From: Carposina sasakii | Taxonomy: Eukaryota; Arthropoda; Insecta; Lepidoptera; Carposinidae | NCBI GenBank assembly: GCA_014607495.2 | Contig: CP053159.1 | Coordinates: 12,779,501 to 12,843,500, forward strand | Length of the DNA: 64,000 bases | Direction of reading: 5' to 3' | Part shown: positions 44,878 to 64,000 of the stretch, one piece after another | Layout of the letters: each line of letters starts with the position of its first letter | How positions within the stretch are numbered: position 1 is the first letter of the stretch | The notes under the pieces: model-generated | Databases searched by the model: none | The model's input: the letters and a program-made list of their open reading frames with translations, nothing else | What the model was told of the DNA's origin: nothing | Program-made: the position numbers and the translations under genes

Positions 44878-47800
44878 TTATTTCCTAGGTCTTCCAGCAA
44901 CTTTCTTACTGCCGGCTGCTTGCTTGTTTTTACCTCCAAATGATATTGTTTGTTCTGCAACAAATATTGGCCCTGTTAAAGAACGTTGTGAATTTATAAT
45001 TAAAAGAAAATGCCACGATGAAAAATGTTGATGTATTTATTGATACGACATAAATTCAACGAGGGATTTTCAGACAACTATTATAAGTAAAAAAATAGTA
45101 CAAATCACATGGATAGATCATCATCATCATCATCAGCCTATTGCAGTCCACTGCTGGACGTAGGCCTCCCCCAGGGCACGCCACAAGACTGCCATGGGGG
45201 GTATTTGCCCAGTCACCACGCTGGGCAGGCGGGTTGGTGACCGCTGTTTGTATTTTGGACTATGTTGTCAACACGGGAGGCGCTGCTGCCCACCTCCCGG
45301 AAACCCCTAATCGCCTCGTACGATACCCACCATGGGGTGGTACGAATTCTACTAGATGGCGTGAGGGAATCTATCCCGAAATTTTGTTTTGTCATTGGTA
45401 ACGTACAGGGGGAGCAGTTAGAGAGGGTGATGCTCTCACGCCATCTATTTTTGACAGTTATTTTAACTTTTCAGAAAATCTAATTGTATGCAACAGGCAA
45501 GAAAATGGTATCATGTAAATGAGGTTCTATAATCAGGGTTTTTATAAGTACCTGGCGGCGCGATATCGAGCGTGATGTCATAGACCAGACTGCGCGCGCG
45601 CTTGGCGGGCGGCGCGCTCGCCTCGGGCACGCTCGGGACCGCCTCGGCTGTGGCCGCCCAGCCGTCCTGAGGGGGGGGGGGATTCATTAGTGAAATGATC
45701 TAGTGGACAAAACAACAACAAAACGGCGTAAATGTCCGTCCCAGGTTCTATTCTATACTGTCTGTGTCCAAATTTAATTGAAATCGGTTCAGTAACTTTG
45801 ACGTGAAAACGAGACACGTCAGTAACTTTCACATTCATGTTAGTAAGGATAAAAGCATTATAAGTACAACTTATTTTTTTTCCAGTTTTTTATATATATT
45901 ACATTATTCGCATTACAGGACGGAACTAGTGGGTTTTATACAGGATGTAGCAAAAAGGGTTTGTTAAACGAAATGCTACAAAAATAACCTACTATAAAAA
46001 ACTTATCCAAAATTTGGACAGGTTCTTTTTATCACTTTGTTTGAATCTCGTAAAATAAACATAGATCAGTCTCAAATTCTTTATAGTGGGCTACATTCAA
46101 CATTTCGCTTAACACAGCCCTTTTATTACAACCTGTATAATGTTTCAGAAAAAAATGTATACAGCGCTACGTTCTAAATCAACAACATATCTCCGCGCAC
46201 TTACCTCTGGGTCCTCAATCTCCGGCGCGATGGGTAAGAAAGAGAGGATGTTCTCGTCCTCTCCCTCTTCATCCGAGCTGCAGAAAGCGGCGACTGGTTC
46301 GCAGGTCGTTACGTCCACCTGTTTGGTACAATTAATTATTTACCTACTAGTCCTGTGCTGATGCGGGGCTTCACTAGAATACATCAGCTGCATCTCCTTC
46401 CGTACATTTGTCCTAAGGGTCGACTAAGGAACTCTGACATTCTCTATAGGCGATCAACAAGCAACTTGCCATTTAGAGAGGCCAGAACCGATGACTTGAA
46501 GAGTCAGGCTCGGGATATCGAGTCTTGTGGCGTGCTCTGGGGGAGGCCTAGGTACGTCCAGCAGTGGACTGCAATAGGCTTATGTATGTATCTCCTTCCG
46601 TGCATGTCTTTTTAGACACGAAGTAAATACCTATACAAACATTTATTATACTTGAGCGGTCTTTATCCTCTACATCTGCTCTGCCTCTCCCTCTATCTCA
46701 CTCTGTCTCCCTCTCACCTCCACTTCCTCGTCGTCTCTGCTCTCTGCCGCGGTGTCGACGGAGCGGTCTTCATCTTCCACATCAAACTCACTCTCCCTCT
46801 CTTCGTACTCCACGTTTTCGTCCAACTCCTTGAAGTCTGGAGCGAAGGCTGACCAGTTTTCCACTTGGTTTTGTGCCCATATGCTGACTACACCTGGGAA
46901 AAGATTAGAGCTGTAAAAAGATGATATAACAATCGGCTAAGTAATATTAGCATATCATACAGGGTGTTTTTTCGTTGCCGAAGGGTACATAATCTGTACA
47001 TCAAATAAAGTAAGTTTATTAAAAAAAAATGCAGGGGAGGATTTAAATTAATGTGTACGAGTATGTTACTTCACGCAAAAACTTCCGAACGGATTTTGAC
47101 AGACATCAGTATAACATATAGACTCGTATTGTGTATTGAAGTTAGGTGTACAGGGTGTGAGTGACAGCCAGGCAAATACTGATATACTAAACAAGGAGAT
47201 TTCGGAAAATTTCGGAAATTACCTGTGTAATTTTGAGTAGTTTTCGCTTTAGTATCATGGTCAGCATATCAATATTTACCTGGCTGTCACACGTTTGCTT
47301 TACGTTTCATTCACGCTTACCCGCACTAATACTAGCTATAATAGGCCTCACAGGATGCCAGACGACATCCAAAAGCAGTTCCCCTTTGGTCCCGTGGAGT
47401 ATCTTCACTATGTTTCCGATGGATTTCTCCCAAATGTAGAGAGCGTGCTGTCGGGCTGAACCCGCGCATATATACTCGCCGTCGCCTGAGAAACAGCATT
47501 TCTTCCATGTTGTTCTGGAAATAGAGTTTTTGAAAGAATTAAGGTAAATCTGTGCTGTTGCGGAGACTTAAAATACCTGTCACTGTCGCCTCACAAACAG
47601 CATTTCGTCCATGTTGTCTGTCTTTGAATAAATTAAGCTAAACCTGTGTTGATGCGGGGCTTCACTAGAATACATGATCAGATGCATCTTCTTTTTTGCA
47701 TGTGGTAAGAGCCGATTAAACAAGTTAAGGCCGTTGTCTTAAGCGATGAGGTAGCAACTTGTCACTGATCTTTTACATTTGGTCCGCTATGCTAAACGTA

Positions 47801-50800
47801 ACTGCAGGATCCCCTTCAATCTGGTCACACTATTTTGAGAACACGCAGCTGTGGGTATATAGGTGTATGAAGCTAAAGGTAATGTGCCTCGCAAGTTCAC
47901 GAATTTTTAGAAATGTATCGCCTATCGATATTTTTGAAATACACTTTTAGTGTTTACTAGCTGTTGCCGGCGACTTCGCCTGCGTGGACTACAGAAAGTA
48001 GCCTATGGTATGTCCTTCTCCGTAAAAAAAGCGCGAACAGTTGGAAAATTTTCAGTGGTTTTCGCCTCAGAATCATGGTCGGCGTATCAATATTTGCCTG
48101 GCTGTCACTTTCACCCTGTATAATGGTACCACACTAACTTGTTGACCAGATCCTGTAGTTTCTGTATCGGCTCGGGTTCCCCGTTGACTCCACACTGCAG
48201 TACAGTGTTCGCGTCGTACACTCTTATCACTCGGTCCGATGTGTTCACCAGGAAACAACTACAGGATTATATTAACAAACAAATATTCATACACTTTACA
48301 ACAGATTTAACTAGTCCTACACTAAGATCATAATATAAGCAATACAGGATGTAAAAAGGACTATGTTAAGCAAAATGCTAAAAAGCATAACTTTCACATT
48401 TTTAACTGTACTAGCGGCCGCCCACGGCTTCGCCCGCGTGAGAGTGCATAACTCCCGTGCGAAGCCGGGGCGGGTCTCTAGTTATACATTATAAACCTTC
48501 CTTGTGAATCACTCTATCTATTTAAAAAACCGCATCAAAATCCGTTCCCTAGTTTGAAAGATCTAATCATACATAGGGACAGACAGCAGAAAGCGACTTT
48601 GTTTTATAATATGTAGTGATTAGGCGACTAATAGTCGACATAGGTAGTTGATTATGGTTGAATTTTAATGACATTATATGCTTATCAGAATAAATCATCA
48701 AAATCATACCTATTTGTAAAATTACTATTTCATTAAGTGTCCAAATGAGGTAGTTATAAGCCTTCAAAGTTAAGTGGGCAAGTCCATTTTTCAAATATGA
48801 AATTAATTGAAAATTACAATATCATATGTCCACCTGCATCATTTACAGCAACTTTTGTTTTGTGACCATATTTATAAACGCAACATTTAATATAGCTGTA
48901 GAACAAAAGTTCTTTTACGCGCGTACAAGTTACTGAAAAAGTGGCGTCATATCGTGGTAACCGTTTGTATGAGTGTTTTTTAGCAAGTCCAAAATTGTAA
49001 TTTTGAAATCGTTATATCCCGGAAAGTTTACACGCTAGCGAAGTTTTTCTTTCCAAAATGTTTATTTTATTTTATGATCTTTAGATATAAATACAAATAA
49101 AAAAACTGTAAACTACCCTAATACAGTTAGAATTGACTATGTAAGTTAACTAGTTAAAGCACTAAAGAAAGGCTTCCTATTGGAGGAAAAATGCAATGAT
49201 GGTAACTAAACTGGTTAATAAAGGTACTCACTTTCCTCTCCTCGCAAATTCTATGCTTTTAATACTGGTTGTGCTTGATGTGCCCACGGTTATTTTGAAA
49301 CTTGCTTTTAATTCTAGAGTCTGAGAGTCCAAAATCAATATTTTTCCTTTCGCATTGCCTGTGTAGACGTAATCACCTCTTCTGTCAAAGGATGCTATTA
49401 CATTTACATCTCCCTAAAAATATAATGATGATAAATAAAAGCTTGCTAACAGCATAGAGGATTAAGATTCTAACAGTAGATATATTAATTTTGACTCTGT
49501 ATAGTATATAATAGGGTCGATTCCAGCAGTCACACTTAAACTTAAACCTAATCTTAGTCAGGTCTATCTCTCTCCGTTCTTAACATAAATGGCTGAGAGA
49601 GAAAAGGACAGGTAGGACTAATTTTACGTTTAGGTTTAAGTGTGACTGCCGGAATCGACCTTGATGTCTCCAATCTCTACGGTGCGTAGGAGATATTATA
49701 ATGCACAAGGTTGTGCGCAAACACAGATGCGCTCTCTATTCTGTCACGATGTGACGTCCGATGGGACTCTGTCTCTACGATGCACGGACAATCTTCCTAT
49801 TTTCTTCTTCTTCGGCCTCCCCCAGGGCACGCTACAAGGCTACTGCCACAGGGGGCTTTTGCCCATAGTCACCACGCTGGGCGGGCGGGTTGGTGACCGC
49901 AGTTTGTATTTTGGACTATGTTGTTAGTACGGGAGGCGCTGCTGCCCACCTCCCGGAAACCCTTAATCGCCTCGTCGATACCCACGGGCAGGCAGTGGTG
50001 GTACAAACTCTACTCTGCCGGCACCACGCGGCTAATCTTCCTATAGTATCTACCTAAATACCTACAGTAGCCGCGGCGGATTTTTGTCGAATAACAATGG
50101 TTGAATTTAATGGGATTCGAACCCAGAACCTATGGCGCGGTGGGCAGGGTCACTACCAACTGCACTCTGCAGCAGTCAGCCAGAGTTAAAAGACATTCAG
50201 AACCTAATCGCAGTGTTTTTGACTAATCAAAATGGTTTAGGATAGGATAAGGAATCAGGATAGAGGATAGGAAGGGTTACCTGACTGAACATAAACATGC
50301 ATCCATAGTTATGGAAGTGACAGTCGAAGGCCTGCAAGGATTTAAATATTAGGTACATGATAGTGAAACATTCAGATTTCATTCTCATAGTCTGATGAGA
50401 CGGAAATCCGACGAAACCAGAGAGATTAAGTGCAGGAATGAAGGTTTGAAAAGAACATTACAATTCATTACATGAAGATACAACAAGAGATCATTACAAG
50501 AGATCTCTTTCTTAATCCTGCAAATTTTTCAGTAAAACTTACATGTATTAATAAGTAGGTTTGTATAACTATGTTGGATTTAATACATAATCGTCATCGT
50601 TGTCAGCCTATTGCAGTCCACTGCTGGACGTAGGCCTCCTCAGTGTATGCCACATGGCTCGATCTGTGTATAGCTATCGGGATGAAAAATAACGTTGCCA
50701 ATATGTAATTTAGAAAAGAGATAGTAAAATTCGTCATCCGAGTAATTGACCCGGTGGCTCAGTGGTGAGAGCTCTGGCACGTGGAATGCAGAGGTCGTGG

Positions 50801-52122
50801 GTTCGATTCCCACCCGGGTGAGGAATTTTTTCCATTTATTTATTAATAATTTTATGATAATTTAATAGATAATATTGCTGTGTATTCTTAATAAACGAAG
50901 AACTTACATCATCATCAATAGGAAGTATTTTATGGTTACCCTCAGTATCCACCAACAACGCTGCATGCCTCATCGGACACACTAAGAATCGTTTATCATT
51001 CCTCGGGTCAAATTGTACCCGAAGTGTGGCAGTTGGGAACCTGTACCTCTGCTCACACTCCCCGGACAATACATCCCATATGCATACATTGTGATCTAGT
51101 GAGGCTGATATAAGCTGAAATATAAGTAAGAAATCTTATGTTGTAAACATACATAATTAAATTTTATGCAGTGCGACGACGCAAATAAGCTTCAGTGGCA
51201 CCTCTAGAAAGTCTAAAACAAGCAAATACATAGTCGCCGCCACTGAATGTGTTAATGAACTTTGTTTTGAAATTTGCACCCCAATAACTCTCTCCAATCA
51301 TATTGTCACTGGACTCTCACAATATAGTCCTGGCTTTTATTCAAAATGTCCTAGTATTTCTTCTTCAAATCCCGGTTTTTCAGTTTTGAGATGGCAACCC
51401 TAATATAATAACATGTAAAGCTTCTGTTAACTTCTAGATCCATTCCAATAGGTACATTTACCTTTTTACAATTTCTTGACCAACTGAGACTGCAAACTGG
51501 ATAAACATGGGCTGATATAGATTTAGCAATGCCTCGAGTTAAGAAATCCCAAATAAATATTCTTCCATCATTGCAGCCAACTGCCAGTAATGTGCCCCTT
51601 CGGTTAAAGGAGCATGTTGCTGCTAGAGATATCGAGTCTAGTGCACCATCAAACTCCTGAAAGAGATATTTAAAATACATCATAAAACCTGCTGAAACTG
51701 AAAATGTTTGATTTGGATGTCATTGTTCATTTAGCTGTATATACTAATTGCATAGAATGACTCAGATTAGATATATTAGAAATAATAGATTACTTACTTC
51801 TGGGTAATTTTGTCCAAATGACTCTGAAAGATGAATAAATTGTTAAAGTAGCTACATTATTATGTAATTTTATTATATCTAAGTGAGGTTTAGGTATGTA
51901 CATAGCAAGATTGTTTTTAAAACGAAAGATAACCTAGAAGCATTATATAAACATAATATAAAGTGTAATTAGAGCCAGACGAAATAAATGTAAAGCTAAA
52001 TTTATTTGAAATGGATAGGTACATACTTAATTTGATAAATATAGTGTAATAAATCATAGAATAATAGTACTACTCATTGTAGGTACTTGAAAGTTTTGCT
52101 TACCGAGTAGTTCAAGATTCAT
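44878..52122 (-). CDS. Rbbp5: Rbbp5, SET1/MLL complex WD40 subunit (11 exons, 480 aa)
   Basis: RBBP5 is part of the WDR5-RBBP5-ASH2L-DPY30 core that activates SET1/MLL histone H3 lysine 4 methyltransferases. Minus-strand exons: 52122-52104, 51823-51798, 51656-51462, 51114-50908, 49413-49232, 48258-48139, 47514-47321, 46893-46718, 46318-46205, 45666-45552, 44972-44878. All are GT-AG and in phase, 1443 nt in total. The start [15 protein letters not shown] is the family's exact beginning. WD40 blades follow: [81 protein letters not shown]. The segment that binds ASH2L and nucleosomes is intact: [20 protein letters not shown] then [11 protein letters not shown] (residues 327-354). The C-terminus is shorter than in vertebrates (about 540 aa) and ends basic, [16 protein letters not shown]. 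It is convergent with Rsf1 and divergent from Parg. Confidence 0.94.
45125..45365 (-). repeat. LINE-tail type repeat in Rbbp5 intron
   Basis: ATCATCATCAGCCTATTGCA, GGACGTAGGCCTCCCCCAGG, CACCACGCTGGGCAGGCGGG and GGAGGCGCTGCTGCCCACCT recur together at 49805-50030, with a partial match at 24255-24372 in the opposite orientation. They are probably 3' ends of one LINE family. Confidence 0.6.
45941..46136. mobile_element. TA-flanked foldback MITE (CAGGGTGTAAC family), copy 3
   Basis: Starts CAGGATGTAGCAAAAAGGG, ends CCCTTTTATTACAACCTG, with TA on each side. It lies in the Rbbp5 intron between 46205 and 45666. Confidence 0.75.
47640..47900 (-). repeat. Dispersed repeat (CCTGTGTTGATGCGGGGCTT)
   Basis: Minus-strand relative of 34180-34395 and, in its right part (GCAACTTGTCACTGATC, TTTACATTTG), of 170-340. 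Non-coding, in an Rbbp5 intron. Confidence 0.45.
48040..48121 (+). repeat. MITE fragment (GTGGTTTTCGCCTCAGAATCATGG family)
   Basis: Same family as 4500-4577 and 47150-47292. It ends TCACTTTCACCCTGTATA, 18 bp from the Rbbp5 exon donor at 48138. Confidence 0.5.
48412..48612 (-). mobile_element. Helitron-like element, GGGACCCGCC family
   Basis: On the minus strand it runs from AAAGTCGCTTTCTGCTGTCT to CGCGGGCGAAGCCGTGGGCG and GCCGCTAG|T. The CTAG end before T, and copies at 21183-21355 and 32325-32460, support the call. Confidence 0.6.
50281..50331 (-). CDS. Rbbp5: Candidate extra in-frame exon of Rbbp5 (17 aa)
   Basis: Between the exon ending in IDDD (50908) and the one starting [12 protein letters not shown] (49413) lies [17 protein letters not shown], bounded by CCTTGCAG and GTAACC on the minus strand: 51 nt, phase 0 at both ends. 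Known RBBP5 proteins join these flanking parts directly. It may be a cassette exon or a chance match; it was left out of the main model. Confidence 0.3.
50664..50855 (+). repeat. Dispersed tRNA-like repeat, 5'-truncated copy
   Basis: It starts within the head at TGTGTATAGCTATCGGGATG and continues through tRNA-like 50748-50820 to TTATTAATAATTTTAT. It ends 53 bp from the Rbbp5 exon donor at 50907. Confidence 0.8.
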
Positions 52123-53599
52123 TATGAATAGACTTGCCTTGCACTTTTATTTTCGAAACCAGAATAATGAATTGCGGCAAAACTACCTTATTATTATTGT
52201 ATTGTTGAAACCAAACAAAACCCAACTAATAACCATAACCAAACAAACAACCCAAACAAAACATTATTTTACTTTATTTCTTAGAGTTCTGCATGCATGG
52301 GCTTATATTATAAGTAAAATAAAAAACTTTTCTTCTGAGAATGATGTATCTTCAAAGCATTATTGCCTGTGTATGTGTATGTATCTGAGATTAACTTTAA
52401 AAGATTAACAGAAAATAATTATTTTTTGGGTTTCAAAATGACTGTGTAGCAGCAGTTTATAATTTTTAGGTGCCTTTTCTGCGTCAAAATCAAAGACAAT
52501 ATAGTGAAGCCATGTGAAATCACTATGTGCGGAACTGTCTTTGCTATCCTCAACTTTCACTTTACTCACTATTTATTTTTAAACGAAAATGATAAGTTGT
52601 TTACTTAATTACGTGACGTAGAAAAAGGTAATTTATTATTAAACATACAGCCTTCAAGACTCATATAATTTAAAAAATAATTGTTTCAAATCTTCAAAAA
52701 GTGATAATTTAGAATGTATTTGCAATTTGCAATCAAGATTATATAACTAAATAAATGGCCAGTTCTTCTAAATGTTGAAAAAATATATCTACGATTATTA
52801 TAATAGTTTTTATGGTTGTATGCTTTATATATTTCATGACTTCTTCATATATATTTTTTTTTAATTTATCCCGAAGGAAAGGCAAGGGGAACTAAGCCCA
52901 TACAGCCTAATCATTGTTTAGTAAAATGTATTCTGAATTTATGATAAATGACAATGATGATGAATGGAAACGTCGGGAAAATCCTCAAGAATAAGTGTAA
53001 AGTTAGTCAAAATGAAAAATTACTGCAGAAACAACTTACATGCGCCCATGAAGAGATCGTAATCCGGCTAAAGTTTTACTCGGCTTACCTGCGTATAAAA
53101 CCATGCACACGCACTAGATTCACACCACAAGTAATCAAATTATAACTTATCTACCACAAAACATCACCTTAAAGACACATGCAAGCCATTTACAAATAAT
53201 TTTTGATTTTCACAAGAAAATTACACCTGCACCCTTCCAGCTTTTCCCGCCGAATCTCTTCTTCATATAAAGAAACTAAGAAAAAAAACGTCAATAACAA
53301 ACATAACCTATAAATAAAGGTGTATACAAACGAAAAGATATATATCAGAAAATAACTCTTGCTATCTGTTCTAATCCTCCTAGAGTATATAGTGTTATGT
53401 GGTTATGTGTTCTAATCTATCACAGTTACAATGACAAACAACGCAAAATATATTTTTTTTATTGACTAAATACTATCATCTATAGTTAGAAACTGTATTA
53501 ACTCTCACGTACCTAGAGTTACCGATATAAAACTTTATTTTCGTCGGTTTTGTAAACAAAATCATAATTTTTCGAGTCTCCACAGTTTTTTATGGAAAA
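52123..53599. promoter_or_regulatory. Shared 5' region between Rbbp5 and Parg
   Basis: The two start codons face away from each other, 1.48 kb apart. No TATA box or CpG island stands out. A SINE-like copy (52852-53257) occupies the middle. TTTTCGTCGGTTTTGTAAAC just before the Parg ATG is a possible 5' UTR segment. A bidirectional promoter is an inference from layout only. Confidence 0.35.
52852..53257 (-). mobile_element. Poly(A)-tailed SINE-like retroposon, copy C
   Basis: Same family as 996-1409. It is flanked by CTTCTTCATATA at 52840-52851 and 53258-53269, a 12-bp target duplication. Confidence 0.78.
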
Positions 53600-61368
<7,769 letters not shown>

Positions 61369-64000
61369 TATTTTTTATTTTTATTCTATTGTATAAACTA
61401 ATTAAATTATTGTTTTTATTATACTCTTCGGCTCTTTTTGACGTCGGCTAAGGATACTGGAAACGGTCGAATGAAACTCCTTGCTAATATAATTAAAATT
61501 ATTTATTATCCTTCATCATATTTCTAGCATACTAAACGTAATAAGTGTATAATAATAAATAATTGAATAGTAATTTAGTTTTGAAATATTTCAGCAATAT
61601 ACATATCAATAACTCGATAGGTTAAAAGTTCAACGAAAGTTTGACATGCAAAGTAGGCGATTACTGTATTAGTTCCATTAATGTGTATGGACTGTCACCT
61701 CTAGCTCCGTCACAGACTAAAAAACTAATAAAATGAATAAATTAAAAACGATTACATAAAAGCGACGTCCCAAAAAAGTGATTATAACTCTCTTACTTTA
61801 TAATCTTTGGCGAACTATAACAATATATGAGAATAAAAGTTTTAATAGCTATCAAATGCACTGAAGTTTTCATAATATTAAAACTCTATACTCGTAAAAT
61901 ACCTATAATATCGAGGGGTACATATTTAGTGTTCATTGCTCCCAGCCATACGACATTAACTTTAAAAGCGGTTTGATAAAAAAGTGATATTGTGATGAGT
62001 AAAATGTCAGTCATTTTTCAGATTAAAAATTTACCATTCCAGTAAGACATAAGCTCGATAGTTTTGTATGTCTATGGCCAGGAGTCCAGAATAAACAAAA
62101 CGCAGTATGTCAAGTCACATAAAAACCTCTTGTCCTAAGTAAACATAGATAACAAATTCAGCTCTTCATTGAGAGTCGGGATAGATTTAGACATCTTCAA
62201 CTTTGTAAATGCCAAATCTGATCTAGCTTGAATGGTCCTAAATTATAACTACTATTGTGACGCCTTAGTATACTTTGGGTTGTATGGCTAGCTGTCAGTT
62301 CTTACTGAGATCAATAGTGTAATACTAGCGTAACAACTTACCACAGACATAGGGTAAAAAAGAAACAAAAAGAAATGTTGGACATACAATACATATGCAG
62401 ATACACACATTTATTTCACATAAAAGTAGTAGTTATTCGATTGATATTCACACACCACTGAAGAGAACTTCTCTAAGTTCTGTTATCAGTGGATCATAAT
62501 GTGAAGTTGCGAAAAAAGGGTACGGCTGCCATATTGAATTATCTTTCGGTTGTCTACGAATACACAGAAATATGCAGAAACGACCATTTCGACACTTTTT
62601 AGTTAACAGATGAGTTGGTGGTAAAATCAATTACTTAACCTTTTCAAAACATGTTATACTGTTGATAAAATTACTCTATGTCTATGGTTTGTCACTTAAA
62701 CAATACATCCTACGATGACGTCATTTTATGTCGGTATATTTCGACGTGTCGGAAATCTACCGTAACATTTTGTTTGTTCTGGGTTTCCTCACATTTATAT
62801 GCTTCAATTTGACGCATAAGTATTTCTGTCTCACTCATACATACGAGTAGGTTGTTGGAATAGAGAGAGCAATATGAATTGCTAGGTGTATATTTTGCTG
62901 CTTACATTGTATGAGCTAGAGAAGAATAATTACTTGTCAAATTGTTGCCAAAGAGAAAGGAGGGACTCACATTTTTTTACAATGTTTTCTGTTATAAATT
63001 ATGCTGCAATGATTAAATATACAAGGTTTAAGTATTTTGGACGATAGTTACAAGCGTATATCACATATCTGGGTAGATATCTCTTTGCTAACTACACTCT
63101 GATGATTATAACCTCCTTTTTAACGAATGACATTTAAAAATCACGCCAGCTCATGTAACTGGTAACATTGTCGGTGTTGCCAATTTGTATAAAATAGCTC
63201 AGCGTAATTTTTAAAGTACGTTTCTATAGAGATTAATTTGGTCAACTTTTGAACTATGCAATATTAGTCTTTTACATATTTTGGTGAATCTCTTAGCATG
63301 GCAAGATATGAACCAAATAATCTCTTGCGGAGGTATGTTTTTCCTGATTGTAGTAAAATAAAATAGAAATGAATCTATCAGCTAATCAAAGGAGACATGG
63401 AACTTTATTTAATCAGTTTCACCACTCTGAATAACCGTTATTTTATAAGCGGAGTCATAGAGGAATAACATTAGTCTTTTATTCCTCTATGGCGGAGTTA
63501 TACAATTGCTAATATAAACGTTTGCATGCATCTTAGGCGGTACGTATGTTATAACTTAATGCAAAATAAATGTAGAATCTGTCTTAAAGTAAATTCCTAA
63601 TTAAATAGAGGTATACACGGGTTCTATCTTACATCCTTTCGCTTCTGTGACGATTTGTGCTAAACTCGACCGGCAGTGGTGAAACTGCTCACATATTTAA
63701 CACTAAATAACTTTTGCTCTTACTTATTTGAGATATCTTACATAAGTTATCCAGAACAATGTGAAAATACGAGCGTTTTTTTGTAGCTTTTTTCATAGAA
63801 AAGGTCCTGTTACTAAGATAAAGGCAGGTTTAATAAGCGATCTATATTATATACATTGACTAGAAGATTGTAAAATTAGTAACTTTTCCTACGGTTATAG
63901 TGTGGCGGAGTTACACTATCCTGGAGCCGGGGTATAACGTTAACGCACACGTTTACGTCCACGCTCTATGTACCTAAAATGAGTTATTATAATCTCCTCT
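61369..64000. other. Parg 3' flank; no gene recognised
   Basis: AT-rich, with no conserved coding segment on either strand. AATAAA at 61554 may end Parg. A minus-strand AATAAA near 62411 could be the 3' end of a gene lying to the right. The word ATTCCTCTATGG and its inverse near 63455-63495 form a short hairpin. Confidence 0.4.

Noticed and set aside
45141..45401. 86-residue plus frame
   Set aside because: It lies entirely in a dispersed LINE-tail repeat also found at 49805-50030.
53592..53599. Upstream ATG at 53592 as the Parg start
   Set aside because: It is in a different frame from the conserved protein; it could act only as a short upstream ORF.

Overview
This is a window of animal nuclear DNA, almost certainly from a moth or butterfly (Lepidoptera). 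The genes have small exons with GT-AG introns. The AT-rich introns are packed with element types common in lepidopteran genomes: Helitron-like pieces ending in CTAG, TA-flanked foldback MITEs, tRNA-derived SINEs, and RTE-, Jockey- and CR1-type LINEs. All family names come from reading the sequence; no database search was run.

Four protein genes can be reconstructed by following exon phase. (1) At the left edge, on the minus strand, are the first two coding exons of an AMMECR1 homologue (894 to 345); the rest lies outside the window. (2) A very large plus-strand gene, 11518-43005, is Rsf1 (remodeling and spacing factor 1, the partner of the ISWI ATPase). It has 26 exons and encodes about 2,490 residues: DDT/WHIM-type N-terminus, long acidic disordered exon, PHD finger, basic/acidic low-complexity exons and a proline-rich C-terminus. 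(3) On the minus strand, 52122-44878, is Rbbp5, a WD40 core subunit of the SET1/MLL H3K4 methyltransferases; 11 exons give 480 residues. (4) On the plus strand, 53600-61368, is Parg (poly(ADP-ribose) glycohydrolase); 11 exons give 751 residues. Rsf1 and Rbbp5 are convergent. Rbbp5 and Parg are head to head, 1.5 kb apart. The last three act in chromatin or ADP-ribose signalling. Whether their adjacency matters is unknown.

Layout. 0-0.9 kb: Ammecr1 5' exons. 0.9-11.5 kb: gene-poor, with poly(A)-tailed SINEs carrying clear target duplications, inverted RTE fragments, a 920-bp piggyBac-type element with TTAA duplications, a CR1-type LINE 3' half and a long hairpin. 11.5-43 kb: Rsf1; intron 2 carries a 4.1-kb RTE element inserted into a Jockey relic, and intron 3 begins after exon 3 and holds three identical 324-bp tandem copies of a tRNA-like repeat. 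43-52 kb: 3' flanks and Rbbp5. 52-53.6 kb: shared Rbbp5/Parg upstream region with a SINE. 53.6-61.4 kb: Parg. 61.4-64 kb: no gene recognised.

Points most worth checking: a one-base frame conflict at the start of the last Rsf1 exon, next to a tRNA-like element; a partial tandem duplication of the PHD exon with its splice donor; an extra in-frame 51-nt exon candidate in Rbbp5; a PIP-box-like C-terminus on Parg; and a repeat family whose tRNA-like part sits at the 3' end of 5'-truncated copies, the reverse of an ordinary SINE.
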